DNA of 64,000 nucleotides from Azospirillum brasilense (GTDB lineage: Bacteria; Pseudomonadota; Alphaproteobacteria; Azospirillales; Azospirillaceae), in contig NZ_CP032345.1 in the NCBI RefSeq assembly GCF_005222205.1, positions 2,109,501 through 2,173,500 on the forward strand, in the 5' to 3' direction. A program made the translations under genes and the position numbers. The notes beneath the pieces were generated by a model. The model saw only the letters and a list, made by a program, of their open reading frames with translations. It was not told the DNA's origin and ran no database searches. Below are positions 33,810 through 43,312 of the stretch, one piece after another (positions within the stretch are counted from its first letter, which is position 1; the number at the start of each line of letters is the position of its first letter).

Positions 33810-35183
33810 TCAGGCGCGCTTCCAGGTCGTGCCCTGCGGGCCGTCCTCCAGGACGATGCCGAGGTCGGCCAATTCCTTGCGGATGCGGTCGGCCTCCGCG
33901 TAGTTCTTGGCCTTGCGGGCGGCCAGACGGTCCTCGATGCGCTGCTGGATATCGGCGTCGGACAGGGCGGCGGCCCCCTTCGGCGCCCAGCGGAACCACG
34001 CCTCCGGGTCCTGCTGGAGCAGGCCCAGCGCCTCGCCGGCGGCGCGCAGCGCGCCCTTGGCGGCGGCCTTTCCGGCGTCCCCCGTCGCCTTGTTCACCGC
34101 CGAGGCCAACTCGTGCAGGTGGGAGATGGCGAGCGGGCTGTTGAGGTCGTCCTCCAGAGCGGCCAAGACATCGAACGGCAGCTCGGCATCCGCCGGGGCG
34201 GGCTCGCCGCGCAGCGCCTGGTACCAGCGGTCGAGCGTCGCCTTGGACTGCTTCAGCCCCTCGCGGGTGAAGTCCAGCGGCTGGCGGTAGTGGGCGCTCA
34301 TCAGCGTCAGCCGGATGGCCTCGCCGGGGAACTCGTCCAGCAGCTCGTGCACGGTGAAGAAGTTGCCCAGCGACTTGGACATCTTCTCGCCCTCGACGGT
34401 CACGAAGCCGTTGTGGACCCAGTAGCGGGCCAGCGGTTCGCCGTCGTGGGCGCAGCGGCTCTGGGCGATCTCGTTCTCATGGTGCGGGAAGATCAGGTCC
34501 AGCCCGCCGCCGTGGATGTCGAAGGTGACGCCCAGATGCTCCTTGGCCATGGCCGAGCATTCGATGTGCCAGCCCGGCCGGCCGCGGCCCCACGGGCTGT
34601 CCCAGCCGGGCTGGTCATCGGCGCTCGGCTTCCACAGCACGAAGTCGGAGGAGTCGCGCTTGTAGGGGGCGACCTCGACGCGGGCGCCGGCGATCAGTTC
34701 ATCCAGCGAGCGGCGGGAGAGCTGCCCGTACTCCGCCATCGACGGCACGGAGAACAGCACGTGCCCTTCCGCGGCGTAGGCGTGGCCGCGCTCGATCAGC
34801 AGCCCGATCAGCGCGACCATGTGCGAGATGTGGTGCGTGGCGCGCGGCTCGATGGTCGGGCGCAGCGCGTTCAGCGCGTCCATGTCGGCGTGGTAGAGGT
34901 CCGCGGTGCGCTTGGTCAGCGCCTCGATCGGCTCCCCGCTGTCGCGCGAGCGGTCGATGATCTTGTCGTCCACGTCGGTGATGTTGCGGACGTAGGTCAC
35001 TGCCGGGTACAGCCGCTGCAGCAGCCGGAACAGCAGGTCGAACACCACCACCGGGCGGGCGTTGCCGATGTGCGCGGTGTCGTAGACCGTGGGTCCACAC
35101 ACATACATGCCCACCCGGTCCGGACTCATCGGCTCGAAGCGTTCCTTGCGGCGGGTCAGCGTGTTGTAGAGGTCCAGCGGCAC
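33810..35183 (-). CDS. cysS: Cysteinyl-tRNA synthetase
   Basis: 457 residues. Class I synthetase: HIGH box in [15 protein letters not shown], zinc-site [13 protein letters not shown] and KMSKS loop in [14 protein letters not shown]. The initiation codon is GTG (35183), with AGGAG upstream. Together with gltX it lies beside ipdC, the order I recall from A. brasilense. A long imperfect inverted repeat (CTTTGGATGA near 33723, TCATCCAAAG near 33786, enclosing a GGAGGCCGCG hairpin) follows the stop and may end transcription. Confidence 0.97.
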   Translation of the reverse strand: MPLDLYNTLTRRKERFEPMSPDRVGMYVCGPTVYDTAHIGNARPVVVFDLLFRLLQRLYPAVTYVRNITDVDDKIIDRSRDSGEPIEALTKRTADLYHADMDALNALRPTIEPRATHHISHMVALIGLLIERGHAYAAEGHVLFSVPSMAEYGQLSRRSLDELIAGARVEVAPYKRDSSDFVLWKPSADDQPGWDSPWGRGRPGWHIECSAMAKEHLGVTFDIHGGGLDLIFPHHENEIAQSRCAHDGEPLARYWVHNGFVTVEGEKMSKSLGNFFTVHELLDEFPGEAIRLTLMSAHYRQPLDFTREGLKQSKATLDRWYQALRGEPAPADAELPFDVLAALEDDLNSPLAISHLHELASAVNKATGDAGKAAAKGALRAAGEALGLLQQDPEAWFRWAPKGAAALSDADIQQRIEDRLAARKAKNYAEADRIRKELADLGIVLEDGPQGTTWKRA

Positions 35184-35215
35184 GGCGCCATGTCTCCTGT
35201 GAGAGGGTCTTCCAA

Positions 35216-35350
35216 ATCCCCCTCTCCCCTCCGGGGAGAGGGTCGGGGTGAGGGGGAAACGCCGGCCCCTTGCAGGGCTTGTCCGGCGCGGAGTTTCTCC
35301 GGCCTTCCGGCCGCCCCCTCATCCTAACCTTCTCCCCAGGGGGAGAAGGG
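35216..35350. repeat. Palindromic intergenic element, diverged copy between gltX and cysS
   Basis: CCCCTCTCCCCTCCGGGGAGAGGG at the left and CCTTCTCCCCAGGGGGAGAAGG at the right, with GGGTGAGGGGG and CCCCCTCATCC inside. It has the same overall plan as the 21.7 and 62.7 kb elements but diverged sequence. Confidence 0.65.
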
Positions 35351-35354
35351 ACTC

Positions 35355-36698
35355 TTACGCGGTCTCTCCCGCGAGGCGCTTCTGCGCGCGGGTTCGGCCG
35401 ATCAGGGGTAGCAGGTTCTTCAATTCCGGTCCATGGTCCCGCCCGGTGAGGGCGCGGCGCAGGGGGAGGAACAAATCCTTGCCCTTCCGACCCGTCCTCG
35501 CCTTCACCGCACCCGTCCAGGTGCCCCAGGTGGAGAGGTCCCACGGCTCCTCCGGCAGCAGGGCCGCCGCCTCGGCCAGGAAGGCGGGATCGTCTGCCGC
35601 CGGGGCGACCGGGGCGTGGGTCACCGCCCACCAATCGCGGGCCTCGGCGACGCGCGACAGATTGGGGCGCACCGCCTCCCAGAAGGCGGCGTCGGCATCA
35701 TCCAGACCGAGCGCGGCCAGTTCCCCGGCGACCCGCTCGAAGGGCAGCAGATGGAGGATGCGGGCGTTCAGCCGCAGCAGCTCCTCCGGGTCGAACTTCG
35801 GGGTGGCGCGGGACACCTTGGCGATGTCGAACTCGGCCACCAACTCGTCCAGCGTCAGCCGCGGCTCGATGGCGTCGGAGGTGCCGAGCTTGGCGAGCAG
35901 GCTGGCCAGCGCCATCGGCTCGATCCCCTCCTCCTCGCGCAAGCTGGCCACGGACAGGCTGCCCAGCCGCTTGGACAGGCCCTGTCCCGTCGCGTCGGTC
36001 AGCAGCGGCAGATGGGCGAAGACCGGCACCACTCCACCAACCGCCTCGAAGATCTGGATCTGCACCGCCGTGTTGGCGACATGGTCCTCGCCGCGGATGA
36101 CGTGGGTGATGGCAAGGTCGGCGTCGTCCACCACGCTGGTCAGCGTGTAGAGCGGGCGCCCGTCCTCGCGGATCAGCACGGGGTCGCTGAGCGCCGCCCC
36201 CTCGAAATGCACCGGCCCGCGCACGAGGTCGGTCCATTCCACCGGTTTGTGCTCCAGCTTGAAGCGCCAGTGCGGCGTGCGCCCCTCCGACTCCAGGCGG
36301 GCGCGGTCGGCGTCGGTCAGGCGCAGCGCCGCCCGGTCGTAGATCGGCGGGCGGCCCTGCGAGACGAGGCTGGCGCGCTTGAGGTTCAGCTCCTCCGGCG
36401 TCTCGTAGCAGGGATAGAGCCGCCCGCTGGCCTTCAGCGCCGCCGCCACCTCGTCATAGCGGCCGTAGCGGTCGCTCTCCCGCGCGAAGCGGTCCCAGGT
36501 CAAGCCGAGCCAGGTTAGGTCGCGCTCGATCCCCTCCGCGTATTCCGGCTTGGAGCGCTCCTCGTCCGTGTCGTCGAGGCGCAGCAGGACATTGCCGCCC
36601 GCCTTGCGCGCGAACAGCCAGTTGACCAGCGCGAGGCGCACGTTGCCGACATGGAGGAGACCGGTCGGGCTGGGGGCGAAGCGGACGGCGACGGACAT
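35355..36698 (-). CDS. gltX: Glutamyl-tRNA synthetase
   Basis: 447 residues, starting [19 protein letters not shown], which contains the HIGH-type motif; KMSKS-type motif is [13 protein letters not shown]. Catalytic-domain features include [11 protein letters not shown] and CYETPEELN. Alphaproteobacteria often have two GltX proteins, one sometimes specialised on tRNA-Gln; which one this is cannot be decided here. ATG 36698 fits the family; the extension to 36770 does not. It is divergent from ipdC and shares an intergenic region carrying one half palindromic element. Confidence 0.95.
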   Translation of the reverse strand: MSVAVRFAPSPTGLLHVGNVRLALVNWLFARKAGGNVLLRLDDTDEERSKPEYAEGIERDLTWLGLTWDRFARESDRYGRYDEVAAALKASGRLYPCYETPEELNLKRASLVSQGRPPIYDRAALRLTDADRARLESEGRTPHWRFKLEHKPVEWTDLVRGPVHFEGAALSDPVLIREDGRPLYTLTSVVDDADLAITHVIRGEDHVANTAVQIQIFEAVGGVVPVFAHLPLLTDATGQGLSKRLGSLSVASLREEEGIEPMALASLLAKLGTSDAIEPRLTLDELVAEFDIAKVSRATPKFDPEELLRLNARILHLLPFERVAGELAALGLDDADAAFWEAVRPNLSRVAEARDWWAVTHAPVAPAADDPAFLAEAAALLPEEPWDLSTWGTWTGAVKARTGRKGKDLFLPLRRALTGRDHGPELKNLLPLIGRTRAQKRLAGETA

Positions 36699-36806
36699 GC
36701 GGGCATCATTCGAAAGTCGGGACAGGGCGGCAGTCGTAGCACGCCGCGCGCCCGTCCGAAAGACGCCCATCAGGCGTCAAGGGGCCTATCGCGTTCGGAG
36801 AAAAAC

Positions 36807-36829
36807 CCCTCTCCCGCCCCGGGAGAGGG
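36807..36829. repeat. Solitary half palindromic element between gltX and ipdC
   Basis: The 23 bases CCCTCTCCCG-CCC-CGGGAGAGGG are identical to the left terminal repeat at 62695-62717. No matching right half is nearby. Confidence 0.75.
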
Positions 36830-36876
36830 AATATCAAGCGCGGCCTCCACCCCTCCACAATTTCCGGCGCATATGG

Positions 36877-36896
36877 ATTGTTTCGAATGAAACAAT
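36877..36896. promoter_or_regulatory. Perfect inverted repeat in the ipdC promoter region
   Basis: ATTGTTTC-GAAT-GAAACAAT (36877-36896), about 86-105 bp before the ipdC start, is a likely regulator site or leader hairpin. ipdC of A. brasilense is auxin-inducible, and promoter dyads have been linked to that response as I recall. Confidence 0.55.
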
Positions 36897-36926
36897 TCTT
36901 GCGCGAAGCGGTGGCGGAGGCGATGC

Positions 36927-36932
36927 TGTCCC
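36927..36932 (+). promoter_or_regulatory. TGTCCC auxin-response-like element upstream of ipdC
   Basis: TGTCCC, matching the plant AuxRE-like TGTCNC hexamer noted in A. brasilense ipdC promoters, lies 50 bp before the start codon. A hexamer is weak evidence on its own. Confidence 0.35.
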
Positions 36933-36981
36933 CCTGTGCGGGTTTTCGGCCCGCGAAACCAATTGGAACGGGAGAGCGGCC

Positions 36982-38619
36982 ATGAAGCTGGCCGAAGCCC
37001 TGCTGCGCGCGCTGAAGGATCGCGGCGCACAGGCCATGTTCGGGATTCCGGGCGATTTCGCCTTGCCCTTCTTCAAGGTGGCGGAGGAGACGCAAATTCT
37101 GCCGCTCCACACGCTGAGCCACGAACCGGCGGTGGGCTTCGCGGCGGACGCGGCGGCGCGCTACAGCTCGACGCTGGGGGTGGCGGCGGTCACCTACGGG
37201 GCTGGCGCCTTCAACATGGTGAACGCGGTGGCCGGCGCCTACGCCGAGAAGTCGCCGGTCGTCGTCATCTCCGGCGCTCCGGGCACGACGGAGGGCAACG
37301 CCGGCCTGCTGCTGCACCACCAGGGGCGCACGCTGGACACGCAGTTCCAGGTGTTCAAGGAGATCACCGTGGCCCAGGCCCGGCTGGACGACCCGGCCAA
37401 GGCCCCGGCGGAAATTGCCCGCGTGCTGGGGGCTGCCCGCGCCCTGTCGCGCCCGGTCTATCTGGAAATCCCCCGCAACATGGTCAACGCCGAGGTCGAG
37501 CCGGTGGGCGACGACCCGGCTTGGCCGGTGGACCGCGACGCGCTGGCGGCCTGCGCCGACGAGGTGCTGGCGGCGATGCGCTCGGCCACATCGCCGGTGC
37601 TGATGGTCTGCGTCGAGGTCCGCCGCTACGGGCTGGAGGCCAAGGTGGCGGAGCTGGCGCAGCGGCTGGGCGTGCCGGTGGTGACCACCTTCATGGGGCG
37701 CGGCCTGCTGGCCGACGCGCCGACCCCGCCGCTCGGCACCTACATCGGCGTCGCCGGCGACGCGGAGATCACCCGGCTGGTCGAGGAGTCGGACGGGCTG
37801 TTCCTGCTCGGCGCCATCCTCAGCGACACCAACTTCGCGGTGTCCCAGCGCAAGATCGACCTGCGCAAGACCATCCACGCCTTCGACCGGGCGGTGACGC
37901 TGGGCTATCACACCTACGCCGACATCCCGCTGGACGGGCTGGTGGACGCCCTGCTGGAGCGGCTGCCGCCGTCCGACCGGACGACCCGCGGCAAGGAGCC
38001 CCACGCCTACCCCACCGGCCTCCAGGAGGACGGCGAGCCGATCGCCCCGATGGACATCGCCCGTGCCGTCAACGACCGTGTGCGCGCCGGGCAGGAACCG
38101 CTGCTGATCGCGGCGGACATGGGCGACTGCCTGTTCACCGCCATGGACATGATCGACGCCGGGCTGATGGCGCCGGGCTATTACGCTGGCATGGGCTTCG
38201 GCGTGCCGGCGGGCATCGGGGCGCAGTGCGTATCGGGCGGCAAGCGCATCCTGACGGTGGTCGGCGACGGCGCCTTCCAGATGACCGGGTGGGAGCTTGG
38301 CAACTGCCGACGGCTGGGCATCGACCCCATCGTGATCCTGTTCAACAACGCCAGCTGGGAGATGCTGCGCACCTTCCAGCCCGAATCCGCCTTCAACGAC
38401 CTGGACGACTGGCGCTTCGCCGAGATGGCGGCGGGCATGGGCGGCGACGGCGTGCGCGTGCGCACGCGGGCGGAGCTGAAGGCGGCGCTGGACAAGGCCT
38501 TCGCCACGCGCGGGCGCTTCCAGCTGATCGAGGCGATGATCCCGCGCGGCGTGCTGTCCGACACGCTGGCCCGCTTCGTCCAGGGGCAGAAGCGCCTGCA
38601 CGCCGCGCCCCGGGAGTAG
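36982..38619 (+). CDS. ipdC: Indole-3-pyruvate/phenylpyruvate decarboxylase
   Basis: 545 residues. A ThDP-dependent decarboxylase that converts indole-3-pyruvate to indole-3-acetaldehyde, the key step of auxin (IAA) synthesis in Azospirillum; the enzyme also takes phenylpyruvate. The N-terminal PYR domain contains the catalytic glutamate in TLSHEPAVGFAADAAAR. The ThDP/Mg2+ motif GDG...NN is VVGDGAFQMTGWELGN through ILFNNASWEM. The protein matches A. brasilense IpdC as I remember it almost throughout. GGGAGAG precedes ATG 36982. elbB follows 94 bp downstream, probably in the same transcript. Confidence 0.97.
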   Translation: MKLAEALLRALKDRGAQAMFGIPGDFALPFFKVAEETQILPLHTLSHEPAVGFAADAAARYSSTLGVAAVTYGAGAFNMVNAVAGAYAEKSPVVVISGAPGTTEGNAGLLLHHQGRTLDTQFQVFKEITVAQARLDDPAKAPAEIARVLGAARALSRPVYLEIPRNMVNAEVEPVGDDPAWPVDRDALAACADEVLAAMRSATSPVLMVCVEVRRYGLEAKVAELAQRLGVPVVTTFMGRGLLADAPTPPLGTYIGVAGDAEITRLVEESDGLFLLGAILSDTNFAVSQRKIDLRKTIHAFDRAVTLGYHTYADIPLDGLVDALLERLPPSDRTTRGKEPHAYPTGLQEDGEPIAPMDIARAVNDRVRAGQEPLLIAADMGDCLFTAMDMIDAGLMAPGYYAGMGFGVPAGIGAQCVSGGKRILTVVGDGAFQMTGWELGNCRRLGIDPIVILFNNASWEMLRTFQPESAFNDLDDWRFAEMAAGMGGDGVRVRTRAELKAALDKAFATRGRFQLIEAMIPRGVLSDTLARFVQGQKRLHAAPRE

Positions 38620-38713
38620 GGGCGGGAGTAGGCGTGGGCTTGGCCGTGGGGTAGGGTGGGCGGCAACCCTCCCCACCGGGCGGGCACCAGAAACGGACAA
38701 GGAGGAACCACCC

Positions 38714-39382
38714 ATGGCGGAGAAGCCGTTGCGGATCGCGGTCGTGCTCTCGGGCTGCGGCGTCTATGACGGGGCGGAGATTCACGAGGCGGTGTGCACC
38801 CTGCTGGCGATCAGCCGCGCCGGGGCGGAGGCCGTGTGCTTCGCCCCCGACGTCCCGCAGGCCCACGTCGTCGACCACCTGACCGGCGAGGAGGCGGCGG
38901 AAACCCGCAACGTGCTGGTGGAGTCCGCCCGCATCGCCCGCGGCAAGGTCGCCGACCTCGCGACCTTCGACGCGGCGGCGGTGGATGCGCTGATCTTCCC
39001 CGGAGGCTTCGGCGCGGCCAAGAACCTGTGCGATTTCGCTTTCAAGGGCGCGGACTGCACGGTCAACCCGGATGTCGAGAAGGCCGTGCGCGCCATGCGC
39101 GACGCCGGCAAGCCGATCGGCGCCCTGTGCATCGCCCCGGCCATCCTGGCCACGCTGTTCGGCGCCGAGGGGGTGGAACTCACCATCGGCTCCGACGCCG
39201 GGACCGCCGCCGCGCTGGAGAGCCTGGGGGCGAAGCACAGCGTCACCGGCCATGGCGGGATCGTGACCGACCGGCGGCTGAAGGTCGTCACCTCCCCCTG
39301 CTACATGCTGGACGCCAGCCTCGCGCAGATCGCCGAGGGCGCCGAGAACACCGTCCGCGCGCTGATCGGGCTGGCCCGCTAA
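38714..39382 (+). CDS. elbB: ElbB/DJ-1-like protein (IaaC of Azospirillum)
   Basis: 222 residues of the DJ-1/PfpI superfamily, ElbB branch. LIFPGGFGAAKNLCDFA and nucleophile-elbow cysteine in IGALCIAPAILA are visible. E. coli ElbB is a glyoxalase-like enzyme. In A. brasilense the homologue next to ipdC was named iaaC and reported to affect IAA levels. AGGAGG precedes ATG 38714. Co-transcription with ipdC is likely from spacing and the lack of a terminator between. Confidence 0.92.
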   Translation: MAEKPLRIAVVLSGCGVYDGAEIHEAVCTLLAISRAGAEAVCFAPDVPQAHVVDHLTGEEAAETRNVLVESARIARGKVADLATFDAAAVDALIFPGGFGAAKNLCDFAFKGADCTVNPDVEKAVRAMRDAGKPIGALCIAPAILATLFGAEGVELTIGSDAGTAAALESLGAKHSVTGHGGIVTDRRLKVVTSPCYMLDASLAQIAEGAENTVRALIGLAR

Positions 39383-39523
39383 GCTGTTGTCGCGCTTGCG
39401 CTAAGGGGTGGGTGCCGAAGCGGGATACCTCCTTCGGCATCGCCGCCGCGCAACAATTCGTTAACCATAAAAGCCCACCCTGTCCCTGCTTTCGGGCGAA
39501 TTTATTCAGGGACGAGGACGGCG

Positions 39524-40093
39524 ATGACCTGCATTGTTGGCTTGGTGGACGGCGATCGTGTGTGGATGGGCGGTGACAGCGCGGGCGTGAACGGCCTGGA
39601 CATCACCGTGCGCGCGGACACCAAGGTGTTTCGCAACGCCGACATGCTGATCGGCTTCACCAGCAGCTTCCGCATGGGCCAGCTTCTGCATTACCGGCTG
39701 GAGCCGCCGCACCGCGACCCCGAAGCCGACGTCTTCCGCTACATGGTCGTCGATTTCGTGGACGCCGTGCGCGGCTGCCTGAAGGACGGCGGCTACGCCC
39801 ACCGCTCCAACGACGTGGAGACCGGCGGCACCTTCATGGTGGGCTATGAGGGGCGCCTCTTCTCCATCCAGTCCGATTATCAGGTGGGCGAGGCGGTGCG
39901 TGGCTATCACGCCATCGGCTGCGGGTCCGACTACGCGCTGGGCTCGCTCGCCTCCACGGCCGGCCTGCCGGCGGAGGAGCGGGTGCTGAAGGCGCTGGAA
40001 TGCGCCGAACTGTTCAGCGGCGGCGTGCGCGCCCCCTTCACCATCCAGTCGATGGTCCGCCGCCCGCATCTGGCGCTGACCGAAGCGGCGTAA
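39524..40093 (+). CDS. Proteasome-like Ntn hydrolase (HslV-related), orphan
   Basis: 189 residues. After Met removal the N-terminal residue is Thr (MTCIVGLVDG), and Asp and Lys fall at mature positions 17 and 33 (GGDSAG; RADTKVF), the exact proteasome/HslV catalytic triad. GCGSDYALGSLAST matches the proteasome GSG...YALG helix. No HslU, ATPase ring or second subunit is adjacent. GAGGA precedes ATG 39524. It could be a self-compartmentalised peptidase or an amidase; the substrate is unknown. Related orphan proteins exist in bacteria and phages. Confidence 0.7.
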   Translation: MTCIVGLVDGDRVWMGGDSAGVNGLDITVRADTKVFRNADMLIGFTSSFRMGQLLHYRLEPPHRDPEADVFRYMVVDFVDAVRGCLKDGGYAHRSNDVETGGTFMVGYEGRLFSIQSDYQVGEAVRGYHAIGCGSDYALGSLASTAGLPAEERVLKALECAELFSGGVRAPFTIQSMVRRPHLALTEAA

Positions 40094-40250
40094 AGCCACA
40101 ATAAAAATCAGGACTTCCCGCGCCGTTTTCGCCATCCGGCAAGACGGCGCGAAGTCATGTCTGCACCGCGGCAAACTGTGTTATAGGAACGCCGCTCCGT
40201 CCGCCAGAGATGGAGAAGAAAAAGACCATAAATACAGTGGGTGCTAGAGA

Positions 40251-40511
40251 ATGGTGGACCAAACTGTTGGTGATGCGGATCGTTTGATTGGCGAAGAGTC
40301 TCGCGATGTCTCGGGCCGAGTCTCGGATCGGGTCTCGGGCCGGGTGCATGGCCTGCCGGCTTACTGCAATTCGCCTTACTTCGTGTTCCCGGCGCTGATC
40401 CTTCTGCTGATCATGCCGCTGTCGATCATTTTCCACCCGTCCTGGATCGTTCCGCTGGCCGAGTTGTACGCGGTCGGCATGATGGTGACGATCATCCGCC
40501 TGACGCGCTGA
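40251..40511 (+). CDS. Small hypothetical membrane protein (86 aa)
   Basis: The N-terminal 35 residues include a repeated Val-Ser-Gly/Asp-Arg pattern (encoded by repeats of GTCTCGG). Two hydrophobic helices follow (about residues 43-62 and 66-82), likely inserted in the inner membrane. Unrecognised. A weak ribosome site lowers confidence. A TTATAGG -10-like element occurs 70 bp upstream. Confidence 0.5.
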   Translation: MVDQTVGDADRLIGEESRDVSGRVSDRVSGRVHGLPAYCNSPYFVFPALILLLIMPLSIIFHPSWIVPLAELYAVGMMVTIIRLTR

Positions 40512-40537
40512 CGCGCTGACGCGCCGGTCTTCCCCCA

Positions 40538-40583
40538 CCCCGGCCCTTCTCTCCCGCTTCCCAGGGAGCGGTCGGGGTGGAGG
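40538..40583. repeat. Short REP-like palindrome
   Basis: CCACCCCG (near 40537) pairs with CGGGGTGG (near 40573) around CCCTTCTCTCCC...GGGAGCGG. It has the same flavour as the larger palindromic elements and sits between convergent genes, where it may act as a terminator. Confidence 0.45.
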
Positions 40584-40597
40584 CCCATCGCGTCCCC

Positions 40598-43312
40598 TTA
40601 CGCCAGCAGCCCCGTCATCACCGCGCGGAGCTGGGCCGGCCGCACCGGCTTGTTGAGCACGTGGCAGCCCCTGGCCTGCGCCTCCTCCACCACCTCGGCG
40701 GTGCGGTTGGCGGTGATGAGGACCGACGGCAGGTCCGCCCCGCAGCGCTCGCGCACCCGTGCGATCTCGGTGAAGCCGATCACCCCGTCGTCCAGGTGAT
40801 AGTCGGCGAACAGCACGTCCGGCGCCACCGCCCCCAGCCCGGCCAGCGCCTCGTCGCCCGACGCCGCCGTGGCGACGCTGCACCCCCAGCCCTCCAGAAG
40901 CGCGCGCATCCCGGCGAGCACCGCCGGCTCGTTGTCGATCACCAGCACCCGCGTGCCGGCCAGCCGGTTCGAGGCCGTCTGCACCGGCGCCTCCAGCGCG
41001 CGCACCGGGCGGGCGTAGCGCCCGAAGGGCACCGTCACCGCGAAGACCGACCCGCGTCCCGGCTGGGAGCGCACGGTGATCGGGTGGTCGAGCATCCGGG
41101 CCACCCGCTCCACGATGGCGAGGCCGAGGCCCATGCCGCGCACCCGCTCGTTGGCGCAGGGCGTGTCGAGGCGGCGGAATTCCTGGAAGATCTCGTCCAG
41201 CTTGTCGGCGGGCACGCCGGGACCGGTGTCCCACACCTCGATCCGCAAGCCCTCGCGCGTCCGCCGGCAGCCGACCAGCACGCGCCCGGCGCCTCCTTTC
41301 GCCCCCCTCTTTGCCTGGGTGTAGCGCAGGGCGTTGGACAGGAAGTTCTGCAAGATCCGGCGCAGCAGACGGATGTCGCTGCGCACCACGGCGTGGCTGG
41401 GAACGACGCAGAGCTCCAGCCCGCGCTCCTTCGCCACCGCCGCGTATTCGGTGGCCAGCGCGCCGAACAGGCTCTTGATCGGGAAATCGGCGATCTCCGG
41501 CCGGACCGCCCCGGCGTCCAGCTTGGAGATGTCCAGCAGCGCCGACAGCAGGTCCTCAACCGACGCCAGGGCGACGTCGATGTTGTCGACCAGCCCGCGG
41601 TTGGGCTCCGGCTGCTCCAGGTCGCCCAGCGCCGAGACGAACAGCCGCGCCGCGTTCAGCGGTTGCAGCAGGTCGTGGCTGGCCGCCGCCAGGAAGCGGG
41701 TCTTGGACAGGTTGGCCTGCTCCGCCTCCGCCTTGGCGAGACGCAGCGCCTCCTCCGCCGCGATGCGCTCGGCGATCTCCTGCTGGAGCTGGCTGTTGAG
41801 CCGGGTCAGTTCGGCGGTGCGCTCGACGACGCGGCGCTCCAGGCTGTCCTTGGCGTCGGCCAGCGCCTCCGCCGCCATCCGCCGCTCGGTGATGTCGTGG
41901 ATCAGGCCGAAATAGCCCAGCACCTCCGGCTTGCCGCCGCCGCGCCGCTCGCCGAAATGCGGGATGTAGGTGGCGACGGCGTAGCGCGGGGCGCCGTTCT
42001 CGCCGGGCAGCTCCAGATCGAAGGTCACCTCCTCCCCGGCCAGCGCCCGCAGCACGTAGGAGCGCCGCACCTCGTAATAGAGGTCGCCCAGCGCCGCCCA
42101 CATGGGCTGGCCCTCGATCTCCTCGCGCTTGCGGTTGAACCAGCCCTCGTAAGCCTTGTTGACGAAGCGGAAGCGCTGCTCGGCGTCGACATAGGCGATC
42201 AGCGCCGGCACCGCGTCGGTGACCAGCCGGATGCGCTCCTCGCTGTCGCGCAGCGCCTGCTCGGCGCGCTTGCGCTCGGTGATGTCGGTGAAGGTCAGGA
42301 CGAAGCCGCCGCCCGGCATGGGGTTGCGGCTGATTTCCAGCACCGTGTCGTCCAGCCAGGGCTGCTCGACGAGGCAGCTCGGCATCATCAGCGCCTTCAG
42401 CGACAGGCCGCGATCGCCGAGGGCGGCGTGATGCAGCACGAAGTCGGCGAAGCCCGCCCCGCGTTCCGCCACCTTGGCGGGCAGGCGCAGCAGGCCGGTG
42501 AAGCGCTCGTTCCAGGCGACCAGCCGCTGGTCGCGGTCGTACACCCCGACCCCTTGGGCGATGTTGTCCAGCGTCGCCTGGAGGAGCGCCGACTTCTCGG
42601 CAAGCTCGCGCTCGCGGCGGCGGGTCTCATGCTCCTTGATGTCGGTGATGTCGGTGTAGACGCCGACCACCCCGCCGTCGCGGGTCCGCCGCTCGTTGAC
42701 CTGGACCCAGCGCCCGTCGGCCAGCCGGTAGACGTAGGGGCCCTTCAGCGCCCGGTGCTGGGCCAGCCGTTCCGACAGCCAGCGGTCGGGCCGCGGGTAG
42801 GCGTCGGCGATGGTGCGCGAGGAGGCCGCCAGCTCGGCGATCTCCTGGAAACGGATGCCCGGCAGGATGCGGTCGCGGATCTCCGGCCACAGGGCCAGAT
42901 ACTTGCTGTTGCACAGCACCAGCCGGTCGTCGGCGTCGAAGATGGCGAAGCCCTCGTTGACCGACTCGATGGCCTCCGACAGGCGGCTGCGCATGGTGTC
43001 GGCCAGCTCCTTGGCGCGGGCCAGCGCGCGGTGGCTGTCCTCCAGCTCGCGCAGGGCGCGCTCCAGCTCCAGCGTGCGCTCGCGCACCTTCTGCTCCAGG
43101 ACGATGGCGGTCTGGAACAGGGAGAAGGCGCCCCCCTGCACGTCCATCGACCGCTCCACCCGGTCCATCAGAACCTGGTTGATGCGGCGGAGCTTGGCGT
43201 TCTCGCGCTCCAGCGCCTCCAGCCGCTTGTCCTCGCCGTTGGAGGGAAGGGTGGCGGGTGGTGGGTCGGCGGGTGGGCGGGACGGTTCCCGCCAGTCGAA
43301 GATGAGCGTCAT
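40598..43312 (-). CDS. Hybrid sensor histidine kinase (NahK type) with three PAS domains
   Basis: 904 residues, no membrane helices. Coiled coil (about 28-110), PAS domains at about 115-225, 242-345 and 358-478, each ending in a TDITE/YTDITD/HDITER-type strand, then a coiled coil. Dimerisation H-box ASHDLLQPLNAARLF (His546), G-box DTGPGVP and GMGLGLAIV, and a C-terminal receiver (785-904) with phosphoacceptor Asp837 in FADYHL. Its start overlaps the FIST-domain gene by 4 bp, the pairing of NosP with NahK. NosP-NahK pairs report NO in other proteobacteria; phosphotransfer would continue to an HPT protein encoded elsewhere. Confidence 0.88.
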   Translation of the reverse strand: MTLIFDWREPSRPPADPPPATLPSNGEDKRLEALERENAKLRRINQVLMDRVERSMDVQGGAFSLFQTAIVLEQKVRERTLELERALRELEDSHRALARAKELADTMRSRLSEAIESVNEGFAIFDADDRLVLCNSKYLALWPEIRDRILPGIRFQEIAELAASSRTIADAYPRPDRWLSERLAQHRALKGPYVYRLADGRWVQVNERRTRDGGVVGVYTDITDIKEHETRRRERELAEKSALLQATLDNIAQGVGVYDRDQRLVAWNERFTGLLRLPAKVAERGAGFADFVLHHAALGDRGLSLKALMMPSCLVEQPWLDDTVLEISRNPMPGGGFVLTFTDITERKRAEQALRDSEERIRLVTDAVPALIAYVDAEQRFRFVNKAYEGWFNRKREEIEGQPMWAALGDLYYEVRRSYVLRALAGEEVTFDLELPGENGAPRYAVATYIPHFGERRGGGKPEVLGYFGLIHDITERRMAAEALADAKDSLERRVVERTAELTRLNSQLQQEIAERIAAEEALRLAKAEAEQANLSKTRFLAAASHDLLQPLNAARLFVSALGDLEQPEPNRGLVDNIDVALASVEDLLSALLDISKLDAGAVRPEIADFPIKSLFGALATEYAAVAKERGLELCVVPSHAVVRSDIRLLRRILQNFLSNALRYTQAKRGAKGGAGRVLVGCRRTREGLRIEVWDTGPGVPADKLDEIFQEFRRLDTPCANERVRGMGLGLAIVERVARMLDHPITVRSQPGRGSVFAVTVPFGRYARPVRALEAPVQTASNRLAGTRVLVIDNEPAVLAGMRALLEGWGCSVATAASGDEALAGLGAVAPDVLFADYHLDDGVIGFTEIARVRERCGADLPSVLITANRTAEVVEEAQARGCHVLNKPVRPAQLRAVMTGLLA

